Positions 24,868-34,097 of a stretch of DNA of 64,000 bases are shown here, one piece after another. Every line of letters starts with the position of its first letter. Positions within the stretch are counted from its first letter, which is position 1. The stretch covers positions 310,001-374,000 of the forward strand of contig NZ_LQIW01000034.1 of NCBI RefSeq assembly GCF_001500025.1, given 5' to 3'. The DNA is from Mycobacterium sp. IS-1590 (lineage in GTDB: Bacteria; Actinomycetota; Actinomycetes; Mycobacteriales; Mycobacteriaceae). The translations under genes and the position numbers were made by a program. The notes below the pieces were generated by a model. It was not told where the DNA came from and made no database searches. It was given only the letters and a program-made list of their open reading frames with translations.

Positions 24868-26046
24868 TCAACCGCCGGTGACTTCGGCGTACATCGAGGC
24901 GTACTGCTGCTTTTGCTCGTCCTCGAGCGGAGCCCAGGCCGTGATCCGGTCGAGGGTGGATTGGGGAGGATTGATCAGCTCGTTCTTGCCCAGATTCGGG
25001 TCGATCTGGTCCAGATCGGCCGTCATGTCCGAGAGCACTGGCACGAACTGCGTGAAGGCGATGAGCTTGGCGTAGTTGGCCCGGTCGTAGACGAAGTCGA
25101 TCCACGCCTCGGCGGCCTTCTGGTTCTGCGTGGTGTAGGGGATCACCATGACGTCGAGGAAGTCGGTGCCGCCGGATTCGGGAACCACGAACTGCAAGTC
25201 GGGGTTGTCGGCCTGCAACTGCACGACGTCGCCCGAATAGGCTTGCGCGATCACGACATTGCCCGCCGCCAGATCGTCGGCGTAGTCGTTGCCGGTGAAC
25301 CGGCGGATCTGGCCGCGGTCGTTCTGTTCGCGGACGAGGTCCACCGCCTTGCGCACCGATTCGGTGCTCGGCGAGGCAGGGTCCCCGCCCTGGGACTGCA
25401 TGATCATGCCCAGGCCGTCCTGGAAGTCTGAGAGCATGCTGACGCGGCCCTTGAACGCCGGATCCCACAGATCGTCGATCTTGGTGATGTCGCGGCCGGT
25501 GGCGGCGCGGTTGAAGGCCAGGCCGACCATGCCGGTCATGTAGGGCGCGCTCCACTTGCGGCCCGGGTCCATCTGCGCGTCGAGCAGATCGGGCCGCAGG
25601 TTCTTCTTGTTCGGAATGCCGTTCTGGCTGAAGTCGTTGACCCAGTTCAGCTTCCGGATCTGCGACGCCATGAAGGCGGTCGGCACGACGAGGTCGGTGC
25701 CGATGTCCTGCTTGCGCGACAACGGTTCCTTGACCTTGGCGAACCACTCCTCGTTGTCGTTGAAGTCCTCCTTGTAGTCGACGGTGATACCCGACGCCTG
25801 CTGGAAGGCGGCGATGAATCCCTCGGCCATGTAGAGCGGCCAGTTCGAGATCCGCAGTGTGCCGCTCGCCGGACCGCCTTCCTGAGTCGTGGTACCGGAG
25901 GTGCCGCTGTCTGACCCGCATGCCGCCAGAAACGACGGGCCGAGGACCACAGCGGCGGCCGCAGCGGCGCCTCCGCCGATGAAGCGGCGGCGCGACGTGC
26001 GGTTGGCGGCGAGGCGAGCGAGGCGGGGATCCATCTCATGGGGCAT
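24868..26046 (-). CDS. potD: polyamine ABC transporter substrate-binding lipoprotein, PotD type
   Basis: This 392-residue periplasmic-binding protein has a twin-arginine signal (RRRFIGGG, Arg19-21) and a lipobox (LAAC, lipidated Cys43), so it is a Tat-exported lipoprotein. The mature domain has the PotD/PotF fold signature: ISNWPLYMAEG near the start, then YKEDFNDNEEWFAKV. It follows the ATPase gene by 91 bp and precedes PotB by 3 bp. The ligand is probably spermidine or putrescine, though related proteins bind other cations. Confidence 0.9.
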   Translation of the reverse strand: MPHEMDPRLARLAANRTSRRRFIGGGAAAAAAVVLGPSFLAACGSDSGTSGTTTQEGGPASGTLRISNWPLYMAEGFIAAFQQASGITVDYKEDFNDNEEWFAKVKEPLSRKQDIGTDLVVPTAFMASQIRKLNWVNDFSQNGIPNKKNLRPDLLDAQMDPGRKWSAPYMTGMVGLAFNRAATGRDITKIDDLWDPAFKGRVSMLSDFQDGLGMIMQSQGGDPASPSTESVRKAVDLVREQNDRGQIRRFTGNDYADDLAAGNVVIAQAYSGDVVQLQADNPDLQFVVPESGGTDFLDVMVIPYTTQNQKAAEAWIDFVYDRANYAKLIAFTQFVPVLSDMTADLDQIDPNLGKNELINPPQSTLDRITAWAPLEDEQKQQYASMYAEVTGG

Positions 26047-26137
26047 GGCGAGCTGTGCCTTTCGTCGGAGGGAGGGGAGGGGCCGACAACTTCCGAGTCG
26101 CCACTCGAGGCGGTGCCGGATCGCCAGGGGTGACGAT

Positions 26138-27334
<1,197 letters not shown>

Positions 27335-27341
27335 TGCGGGT

Positions 27342-27349
27342 CCTCCTCC
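27342..27349 (-). promoter_or_regulatory. ribosome binding site deciding the potA start
   Basis: GGAGGAGG on the minus strand, seven bases before the CTG at 27334, is the strongest ribosome site upstream of the ATPase coding region and has no ATG, GTG or TTG at the right distance in the correct frame. Confidence 0.55.
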
Positions 27350-27622
27350 GGACAGCCCCCCGAGCTGTGGGTAAACAATCGCGGATCGAGCGGTCGTTCG
27401 CAAGCGATTCCGCAGGGAATTTACATATTCACAATGGAATCCTTCGTCTGGCGTGACCACGGACACCAAATTCGCTGCCGCCGGGACAGTCGTCGACCTG
27501 GCGCGTGGACCGCAGCCGGCGCCGGCGCTGAACCGGTGTCTGGATCAGTTTCGCAGCCCGCCCCGCCATGATCGGGCGAAACGCCGTTTACCTGCCCCGC
27601 TTCGTGGGGTACGGCACTAGTC

Positions 27623-28051
27623 ATGGCAGCAGTGGACGTTTCGGTGTCGTCGGACCTGAGCCCGCACAAGGCGTGGGAGCTGGCCTCGGACCTGAGCCGG
27701 TTCGACGAGTGGCTGACGATCTTCGGTGGGTGGCGCAGTGAGGTGCCCTCCGAAATCGAGGTCGGGACATGTGTGTCGTCGCTGATCAAGGTCAAGGGAT
27801 TCCGCAACACCATCCACTGGCAGGTCACGCGCTACGACGAGCCCAAGGTCGTCGAGATGGTCGGCCGCGGCCGACCGGGCATCCGAATCGGGTTGACGCT
27901 GTGCGTGCGCGCGGACAATCCGGGATCGACGTTCCAGGTGGTCGCCGACCTTTCCGGCGGGTTGTTGAACACGCGCATCGGCAATCTGGTGGCCAAGGTG
28001 ATCGAATCCGACGTGCGCAAGTCGGTCAGCAATCTGGCCGCCCTGCACTGA
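27623..28051 (+). CDS. SRPBCC-family (polyketide cyclase / START-like) protein
   Basis: This 142-residue helix-grip fold protein has the typical first strand (AVDVSVSSDLSPHKAWELASDLSRFDEWL) and the long C-terminal helix that closes a hydrophobic pocket. Such mycobacterial proteins bind or transport hydrophobic ligands. No catalytic residues stand out. It is a single gene, divergent from potA and converging on the MFS transporter. Confidence 0.82.
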   Translation: MAAVDVSVSSDLSPHKAWELASDLSRFDEWLTIFGGWRSEVPSEIEVGTCVSSLIKVKGFRNTIHWQVTRYDEPKVVEMVGRGRPGIRIGLTLCVRADNPGSTFQVVADLSGGLLNTRIGNLVAKVIESDVRKSVSNLAALH

Positions 28052-28075
28052 CCAACCGCATCGCCGGCTGGCGCG

Positions 28076-29548
28076 TCAGCCCCACTCGTGGTTCATGGCA
28101 CGCGTTTCGTAGCGCGCCTCCACGGAATCCATCGGCCGTGACGACGGACGCGACACGGCGATCAGCACCAGCGCGAGCGTCGACGTGATCGCCCCGCCCA
28201 GAAATATCGCGACAAAGCTGTTCTCCATCGGCACGCCGGTTCCGGGCACCGAGCGGCTGAGCAGCATGGCGACCACCGCTGCCGCGATCGAACTGCCGAT
28301 TGTGCGTGCTATCGCGTTCATGCCCGTTGCCACGCCGGTTTCGCCGGCGTCCACCTCGCTGACGACCAGCGCTGGCAGCGCGCCGTAGCCCAGGCTGATG
28401 TAGGCGTTGGCGAGGATGCTCGCGACGATGATCTGCCAGGTGTGCGAGTGCACCAACGCGACGAACAGGAACCCGGCGATGCCGGCGATCGCCGCCACGA
28501 GGAGCACCGGTCGAGCGCCGAAGCGGTCGATGAACCTGCCGCTGACCAACGCGACGACGAAGCCGGTGAACGCGCCGGGAAGCAGATAGACCACGCTGGC
28601 TTCCAGCACGGTCGCGCCGAAGCCGTAACCCGCTGCATCGCGCGGGATTTGAACGAAGAGCGTCAACCCGAGGAACGCGAAGTACAGCCCCATGCCGACG
28701 AAGATCGTCGCGACGTTGGTGAGCAGGATCGGTCGCCGGGTGAGCATCGACGTCGATACCAGCGGTCGGCTGATGTGACGCTCCCACCACCACCAGCCGG
28801 CGAGCACCGCCACCGCACCCAGAACGCAGCCCAGGGTGGCAGGCGATGCCCAGCCCCACGTCTGGCCCTGGCTGATCGCCAACAGCAGCGCCGACAGTCC
28901 CACCGCCAAGCCCACCGCTCCCAGCCAGTCGATCGATCCGGCAACGTGGCGCGGCCGTCGTGGCACCACCAGAAGCGCGATCGCGATCACGGCCACGGTG
29001 AAGGCGGTCGTCAACCAGAACACCCGGTGATAGCCGGCATCGCCCGTCATCAACAAACCCACCACGACGAGTCCGGTTCCGCCGCCGAAACCGAGCGTCC
29101 CGGACAGCACCGCCATCGCTGACATCAGCCGTTCCGGGGAGAGTTCCTCGCGCAGGATCGCGATGCTGATCGGGTAGAGCGCGAACGAGGCGGCCTGAAG
29201 CACCCGGGCGACGATGAGCAGTTGCAGCGACGACGTGACCGCCGCCAGCACCGACCCGGCCAGCACCACCACGAGCACGCCCAGCAGGACACGATGCTTG
29301 CTGTGGAGGTCGGCAAGCCGGCCGAGTAGCGGCGTGGCCGCGACGGCGGCCAGCAGGTTGGCGGTGACCGCCCAGCTCACGCCGACAATGGACGCGTCGA
29401 GTTGATCGGCGATGATCCCGAGCACCGGGACGACGGCGGTCTGCAGCACCGCGACCGTGAGCACGACGAGCGACAGCCCGGCGATGAGGAGCGCGGGGGA
29501 GCGTTCACGACCGATCGTGGGCGACTGCGCCGCGCCGGTCCCGACCAC
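28076..29548 (-). CDS. MFS transporter, DHA2-type drug efflux
   Basis: This ~490-residue membrane protein looks like a 14-helix DHA2 drug:H+ antiporter. The motif A region is LLGRLADLHSKHRVLLGV, followed by the DHA motif GRxLQAASFALYP and a motif-C-like GTLGFGGGTGLVVVG. The long open frame begins at GTG 29611 with no ribosome site. GTG 29548 has GGAG five bases upstream and is preferred. It is probably co-transcribed with the hydrolase and the MerR regulator upstream on the same strand, which suggests efflux induced by a toxic compound. Confidence 0.87.
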   Translation of the reverse strand: MVGTGAAQSPTIGRERSPALLIAGLSLVVLTVAVLQTAVVPVLGIIADQLDASIVGVSWAVTANLLAAVAATPLLGRLADLHSKHRVLLGVLVVVLAGSVLAAVTSSLQLLIVARVLQAASFALYPISIAILREELSPERLMSAMAVLSGTLGFGGGTGLVVVGLLMTGDAGYHRVFWLTTAFTVAVIAIALLVVPRRPRHVAGSIDWLGAVGLAVGLSALLLAISQGQTWGWASPATLGCVLGAVAVLAGWWWWERHISRPLVSTSMLTRRPILLTNVATIFVGMGLYFAFLGLTLFVQIPRDAAGYGFGATVLEASVVYLLPGAFTGFVVALVSGRFIDRFGARPVLLVAAIAGIAGFLFVALVHSHTWQIIVASILANAYISLGYGALPALVVSEVDAGETGVATGMNAIARTIGSSIAAAVVAMLLSRSVPGTGVPMENSFVAIFLGGAITSTLALVLIAVSRPSSRPMDSVEARYETRAMNHEWG

Positions 29549-29638
29549 AACCGCTCCGATCCTTAGATGACCTTCCGTTTCGTCGATTATGTCTGCGTGT
29601 TCCTCGGGCACCCGTACCGGGCGGTGCAGGCGCCGCGG

Positions 29639-30505
29639 CTACGGTTCGCTGTGGACGACGGGTTGGGCCGTGGTGCTGATGAAATCGTCGAGCAGATCCA
29701 CCACGGCGTTCGGCCGCTCGACGTGGGCGAAGTGCCCGACACCCTCGAGCACTTCCAACCGGCATTCCGGACGCGCCTCGTGCGTCGCGTACGCATGGGC
29801 GACGGGGATGATCCGGTCTTCGTCGCCCCAAATGGCCATGATGGGCAGCTCGTTGGCCACGTGCAGACGGTTCAATGCGCTGACCGCCTGGCCGCGATAG
29901 TCGACGACCGAGCGCAGGGTGCGAAGGAAGGCATGGCGCGTCTGGGCGTCCGCCAACGACGAGTAGGCACTCCACATTTCCGCACCGCGTGGCGATTGGA
30001 TACCGACCGTGCGGAACCAACCACGCAGCTTGTTGCCGACCGTGAGAACCGGCGGGGGTGCGATCGCGGGCAGGATGAACTCGGCTCCCGGCGCCGAGAG
30101 CAGGCGAAGCGTCCAGCCTACGTCGGGTCCCAGGCCGCCGCTGCTGATCAGGACGAGGCGTTGGCAGTAGTCGGGATGCTGATAGACGAACTGCATGGCC
30201 ACCCCGCCGCCCAGCGACTGGCCGACGATGGTGGCCTTGGAGACGCCGAGTTCGTCGAGCAGGTCGCGGAGCCACACCGCGAATGCGCCCAGCGAGTAGT
30301 CGCCGCGGGGTTTGTCCGATTGGCCGTGCCCCAACAGGTCGGGTGCGATCACGCGGTACCGCCGCGACAGCTGCGGAATCACCGCCCGCCACGTCTCGGA
30401 ACTTCCGGCCATCCCGTGGATCAGCAGCAGGGTTTCGGCGCCGCTGCCGACGTCTTGGTAGGCGACGCGATCGCCGTGCAACTCCACATAGTCCATCTCG
30501 GTCAT
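29639..30505 (-). CDS. alpha/beta hydrolase
   Basis: This 288-residue hydrolase has the oxyanion motif HGMAGSSETW, the nucleophile elbow GQSLGGG, the acid in WGDEDRIIP and the histidine in GVGHFAHVE. This matches small-ester or epoxide-type hydrolases and C-C hydrolases. The start ATG 30505 follows GGAAGGGA. The open frame continues 1.1 kb further upstream through the MerR region, but those residues are low-complexity Arg/Pro antisense translation. It lies 62 bp after the MerR gene and upstream of the MFS gene. Confidence 0.88.
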   Translation of the reverse strand: MTEMDYVELHGDRVAYQDVGSGAETLLLIHGMAGSSETWRAVIPQLSRRYRVIAPDLLGHGQSDKPRGDYSLGAFAVWLRDLLDELGVSKATIVGQSLGGGVAMQFVYQHPDYCQRLVLISSGGLGPDVGWTLRLLSAPGAEFILPAIAPPPVLTVGNKLRGWFRTVGIQSPRGAEMWSAYSSLADAQTRHAFLRTLRSVVDYRGQAVSALNRLHVANELPIMAIWGDEDRIIPVAHAYATHEARPECRLEVLEGVGHFAHVERPNAVVDLLDDFISTTAQPVVHSEP

Positions 30506-30567
30506 GAGCGTGGTCCCTTCCGGTACGCATCTATACCCGGATCGGGACGCACATATCGCTCGGACGG

Positions 30568-30996
30568 TCAGGAATCGGCGTGTTCGGCGGCGAGTTGCTC
30601 GACCGATACGCCGTCCACCAGCCGGTCCAACGCACCGGTCATCGTCGGGCATTCGCGGGCGGGGTGCTCGGAGGGGCAGTGCAGCGCGTGCGTGAGGAAC
30701 TGCTGGGCTCCGCGCGCCTGCGCGATCACGTCGTCGAGCTGGCTGATCTGCCGGCGCACGAGTTCGCGCCACTGGGGGCTGGGCGCATCCAGGACGGCCG
30801 CAGCGGTGTCGAGCGGCAGTCCCAGCTTGTTGAAGATCTTCAACAGTGCCAGGCGGCGCAGTTCGTCGGCTCCGTACATGCGCCGCCCGGCCAGCCGATT
30901 CGGGGGACGAACCAGGCCGCGTTCGTCGTAATAGCGCAGCGTCGACGGCGCCATCTGCAACCGGGCGGCGGCCTCGCCGATGGGGATCGCGTCCAT
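30568..30996 (-). CDS. MerR-family transcriptional regulator
   Basis: This 142-residue regulator has the MerR winged helix at the N-terminus (IGEAAARLQMAPSTLRYYDERGLVRPP, then YGADELRRLALL), a coiled-coil dimer helix and a C-terminal segment with HCPSEHPARECP. The histidines and cysteines of that segment may bind metal or sense redox. It is divergent from a methyltransferase gene across 46 bp and upstream of the hydrolase and MFS genes. It probably controls both directions. Confidence 0.9.
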   Translation of the reverse strand: MDAIPIGEAAARLQMAPSTLRYYDERGLVRPPNRLAGRRMYGADELRRLALLKIFNKLGLPLDTAAAVLDAPSPQWRELVRRQISQLDDVIAQARGAQQFLTHALHCPSEHPARECPTMTGALDRLVDGVSVEQLAAEHADS

Positions 30997-31004
30997 GCCG
31001 CCAT

Positions 31005-31035
31005 TTGACTTCAAGCCGACTCGAAGCGGCAAGCT
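31005..31035 (+). promoter_or_regulatory. MerR-type promoter for the methyltransferase gene
   Basis: TTGACT at 31005-31010 can serve as a -35 box. An imperfect dyad TTCAAG-4 bp-CTCGAA at 31010-31025 lies just downstream, where MerR proteins bind between -35 and -10. The ATG at 31043 is close enough for a very short or absent leader. The -10 box (AAGCTT or near) is weak. Confidence 0.35.
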
Positions 31036-31042
31036 TGGGATC

Positions 31043-31657
31043 ATGACTGCAGCCGAGAATCTGCCCGTCAACCATCACGCCGACCATGCCGGCTTCTCCG
31101 GCCCGGCGGGTGCGCTGGTCGGGCTGGTGTTGATGCTTATGGGGCGGCCGAGCGCGCGCCTTGCAGCGGACCTCACTGAGGTGTCGGCCGCGGACACCGT
31201 GGTCGACATCGGGTGCGGTCCCGGTTCTGCGGTCCGCGAGGCCGTCCGCCGCGGTGCGGTGGCGACGGGGGTCGATCCGGCGCCGGTGATGCTCCGGCTC
31301 GCCCGCATGTTCACACCCGACGGTTCCGTCGCGTGGGCGACGGGAACCGCCGAGCGCGTGCCTTTGTCGGACCAGTCGGCGACCGTGGTGTGGTCGCTGG
31401 CGACCGTGCACCACTGGCGAGACGTGGATGCGGGCCTGAACGAGGCGTCGCGGCTGCTGGTCCCCGGTGGCCGCCTGCTCGCCGTCGAACGGCAGACGAA
31501 ACCGGGTGCGACGGGCCTGGCCAGCCACGGGTGGACGCGCCGGCAGGCTGACGCGTTCGCGGAGCTGTGCCGTTCGGCGGGTTTCGTGGACGTGACGGTC
31601 GGCGGGCACAAGGCGGGGCGGCGCGACGTGTGGGCGGTCCTGGCCGTTCGTTCCTGA
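31043..31657 (+). CDS. class I SAM-dependent methyltransferase
   Basis: This 204-residue methyltransferase has SAM motif I as VVDIGCGPGSAVRE, the acidic residue after strand 2 (GVDPAP) and the Methyltransf_11 pattern (GTAERVPLSDQSATVVWSLATVHHW...EASRLLVPGGRLLAVER). The start ATG is 31043. A longer in-frame ATG at 30980 would overlap the MerR gene. It is divergent from the MerR regulator, which probably governs it. It may methylate a small toxic compound that the MFS pump also handles (inference). Confidence 0.88.
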   Translation: MTAAENLPVNHHADHAGFSGPAGALVGLVLMLMGRPSARLAADLTEVSAADTVVDIGCGPGSAVREAVRRGAVATGVDPAPVMLRLARMFTPDGSVAWATGTAERVPLSDQSATVVWSLATVHHWRDVDAGLNEASRLLVPGGRLLAVERQTKPGATGLASHGWTRRQADAFAELCRSAGFVDVTVGGHKAGRRDVWAVLAVRS

Positions 31658-31683
31658 GCGGCCGCGGCCGACCTCCGGCGCCG

Positions 31684-31727
31684 AATGTGCGTCTGCTAGA
31701 CCTGAAGACTGCGCGCCAGCGCACGTT
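31684..31727. repeat. intergenic imperfect palindrome
   Basis: AATGTGCG and CGCACGTT are 8 bp arms (one mismatch) with a 28 base loop in the 138 bp between the methyltransferase and SDR genes. It may be a structured leader or extragenic palindrome. Confidence 0.35.
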
Positions 31728-31795
31728 TGGTCTGCGGACGCCTCGCCAATCGACCTAACACGTTCTCTGACACGGCATTACGGAAGGACTAGCGA

Positions 31796-32497
31796 ATGAA
31801 GACAGCGGTCGTCACCGGCGGCGGCTCGGGGATCGGACGCGCGATCGTCGAAAGGTTGCGCGCCGACGGCCACCGCGTCGCCACGCTCGACCTGGCGCCG
31901 AGCGACGAGGAGCTCGCGTTCACCGCCGACGTCACCGATCGCGGTCAGGTCGACGCCGCGCTGTCGGCCGTCCGTAGCCAGCTCGGACCGGCGGCGATTC
32001 TGGTCAATGCCGCGGGCCTGGACGGGTTCTCGCGGTTCGGCGACATCACGTTCGAGCAATGGCAGCGCGTGGTCGACGTCAATCTCAACGGCGTCTTTCA
32101 CTGCGTGCAGGCGGTATTGCCGGACATGGTGGACGCGGGTTGGGGCCGGATCGTCAACATCTCGTCGTCGAGCACGCATTCCGGCGCGCCGTACATGGCG
32201 CACTACGTGGCGGCGAAATCCGCGGTGAACGGGTTGACGAAGACGTTGGCGCTCGAATACGGGCCGGCGGGCATCACGGTCAACGCGGTGCCACCGGGGT
32301 TCATCGACACGCCGATGCTGCGGGCTGCGGAGGCGCGGGGCCATCTCGGTGACATTCAGGCGACGATCGACGCGACCCCGGTGCGCCGCATGGGTAAACC
32401 CCAGGACATCGCGGCCACGTGCGCGTTTCTCGTCTCGGAAGAAGCCGGCTACATCACCGGTCAGATCATCGGCGTCAACGGCGGCCGCAACACCTAG
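31796..32497 (+). CDS. short-chain dehydrogenase/reductase (FabG-like)
   Basis: This 233-residue SDR is of classical length. The cofactor motif TGGGSGIG is at residues 7-14, then come NAAG, the catalytic Ser in NISSSS and YVAAK, and a C-terminal GYITGQIIGVNGG typical of FabG-like proteins. AAGGA lies upstream of ATG 31796. The gene is followed 37 bp later by the thioesterase-like gene on the same strand. Substrate is unknown. Confidence 0.9.
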   Translation: MKTAVVTGGGSGIGRAIVERLRADGHRVATLDLAPSDEELAFTADVTDRGQVDAALSAVRSQLGPAAILVNAAGLDGFSRFGDITFEQWQRVVDVNLNGVFHCVQAVLPDMVDAGWGRIVNISSSSTHSGAPYMAHYVAAKSAVNGLTKTLALEYGPAGITVNAVPPGFIDTPMLRAAEARGHLGDIQATIDATPVRRMGKPQDIAATCAFLVSEEAGYITGQIIGVNGGRNT

Positions 32498-32534
32498 CTG
32501 AGGCGCGCCCAGGGCCTTGTGCGAGGATCCGCAG

Positions 32535-33356
32535 ATGAGCACCGACCCCGCGTATTTCACGCCGACGGCAGACGGCGCATTCATGCCGTCGATCTTTGCC
32601 CAGAGCCACTGGGGCGACGATCACCTCAACGGCCCGGCCATCGTCGGGTTGGCCGCGCAGGCGCTCGAGAAAGATTGCGGTTCTCCGGAGTTCATGCCGA
32701 CGCGGATCACGGTCGACCTGTTCCGGGCGGCGCGCAACCTACCGACCACCGTCGAGGTGCGGGTGATTCGAGAAGGCCGCCGAGTGCGCAATGCGGAATG
32801 CGATGTGGTGCAGGACGGTCGGCCCGTCGCACGGGCCACGCTGGTGCAGTACCGACGGTCGTCGGCGCCGCCGGGTGAGGAGTGGATCGCGCCGGTCGAT
32901 GTGCCGCAGCTGCCGACTCCGGACGGGGAGCTCGTGCCGTTCATCGGTAGCGATGAGGGCGGTTGGACGCGATCGCCGGAGGCTCATCAGAACACTTCCC
33001 GAAAGCAGTTCTTCTATACGAGCCCGAACATCGTTGCTGGAGAACCGGTCTCGCCATTCGTCAGGGCGGTCAACGTAGCAGAGTCGACGAGCTTGGTGAC
33101 CAACCTGGGCACCGAGGGAATCGGCTATATCAACGGTGACCTCACAGTAGCGTTGTCGCGCTTGCCGCTCGACAAGTGGATTATGGTCCAGGGTGATTCG
33201 CATTGGGTTGCCGACGGGATTTCTGTCGGCACGGCGACGCTGTTCGACCAGCAGGGTCCATTCGGGTCCGGCATGGTGACCGCGGTGGCGAACCCGGCCG
33301 CGCAGATCGACTTCAGGGGTCGGCCGTTCCCGCGTGGTGAGATCAACTACGAGTGA
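32535..33356 (+). CDS. acyl-CoA thioesterase-like protein (double hot-dog)
   Basis: This 273-residue protein has two hot-dog-like halves as in TesB and the 4HBT_3 family: SHWGDDHLNGPAIVGLAAQALEK followed by RITVDLFRAARNLPTTVEVRVIREGRRV in the first half, and GYINGDLTVALSRLP...WVADGISVGTATLFDQQGPFGS in the second. It probably hydrolyses an acyl-CoA. ATG 32535 is preferred over an ATG six codons upstream. The codon style is like its neighbours. Confidence 0.85.
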   Translation: MSTDPAYFTPTADGAFMPSIFAQSHWGDDHLNGPAIVGLAAQALEKDCGSPEFMPTRITVDLFRAARNLPTTVEVRVIREGRRVRNAECDVVQDGRPVARATLVQYRRSSAPPGEEWIAPVDVPQLPTPDGELVPFIGSDEGGWTRSPEAHQNTSRKQFFYTSPNIVAGEPVSPFVRAVNVAESTSLVTNLGTEGIGYINGDLTVALSRLPLDKWIMVQGDSHWVADGISVGTATLFDQQGPFGSGMVTAVANPAAQIDFRGRPFPRGEINYE

Positions 33357-33365
33357 CCGGCTTTG

Positions 33366-33767
33366 TCAGGGCTTCTTGCGGGTGCGTCCGCTGGGGGGCT
33401 TCTTGTCCGACGGCTGGGTCGAGGTCCGAGACGCGAACCGGCCCACTGTCGCAACGCCGGGGATTCGGCCGACAGCGTTGTAGACGTCGTTGCCGGTGGC
33501 GATCAGCGCCTCGAGTTGCGGCACGATCGCGTCCATGGTCCGGATCATCGGATCGGCCAGTGCGAGATAGCGTTCCGCGCGGTCGATCGCCGCATTGAGA
33601 CGTTCGGTGGCCGCGGCCATGTTCTCGATGAGATCCGGCACCTGGGCCATCATCTGGAGCGATGCGGGCGGGATGCGCATCGCCTCGGTGGCGACCGTTT
33701 GGGCGGTCTCGGCGGCCGCCTGTGCCGCTTCTCTGATTTCTTTCGGGGTGGGAACCTTGGGGCTCAT
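33366..33767 (-). CDS. small helical mycobacterial protein of unknown function
   Basis: This 133-residue mostly helical protein has an Ala/Glu-rich N-terminal helix, a middle DLIENMAAATERLNAAIDRAERYLALADPMIRTMDAIVPQL region with coiled-coil periodicity and a basic tail (KKPPSGRTRKKP). It resembles short conserved mycobacterial proteins that look phasin-like. No function is known to me. It converges on the thioesterase gene and marks the left edge of the ordinary chromosome before the island. Confidence 0.7.
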   Translation of the reverse strand: MSPKVPTPKEIREAAQAAAETAQTVATEAMRIPPASLQMMAQVPDLIENMAAATERLNAAIDRAERYLALADPMIRTMDAIVPQLEALIATGNDVYNAVGRIPGVATVGRFASRTSTQPSDKKPPSGRTRKKP

Positions 33768-34097
33768 GTGACAACGATCCCGCACAGTGACCGGGTTGTC
33801 CGGTATTTGCCACGAACGATTCGCCGGATGGACAGGATCAATTCAACGTGTGGCGAATTTGTCGCCGACAAGCGGATAACTGGATCGCTCGACCCGAGAT
33901 CAGAAAGCGTCTGTCCTCCACCTTTCAGCGTCCGCGTCGGCAACGTCGGTGACAGCTTTGTGGTCTGCCGCGCATTGACCCTGTACATTCTCGGCGATCT
34001 TGACTTCTGTTGCGCTTCTGCGTGTCTCGTGGCTAGCAAACGTCTGGGCTGCCGCAGTTCACGGAGCTATGTCAGTGGTCGTCGTTATGCTGACCGC
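33768..34097. other. intergenic region at the left island edge
   Basis: These 330 bp carry no convincing gene. Base composition drops compared with the flank to the left. I found no attachment-site repeat, tRNA or integrase fragment. The promoter of the SIMPL-domain gene must lie in the last part. Confidence 0.5.

Noticed and set aside
30506..31609. 1.1 kb in-frame extension of the alpha/beta hydrolase gene
   Set aside because: The extra residues are Arg/Pro/Ala low-complexity and run through the MerR gene and antisense to the methyltransferase. A good ribosome site and ATG at 30505 define the real start.
33363..34097. 245-codon extension upstream of the SIMPL-domain gene
   Set aside because: The first part is antisense to the small helical protein and the remainder has no protein-like composition. 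The domain begins at ATG 34098.
33768..34097. Attachment site or integrase remnant at the left island edge
   Set aside because: I compared the edge sequences by eye and found no direct repeat, tRNA end or recombinase fragment, so I do not claim a specific integration mechanism.
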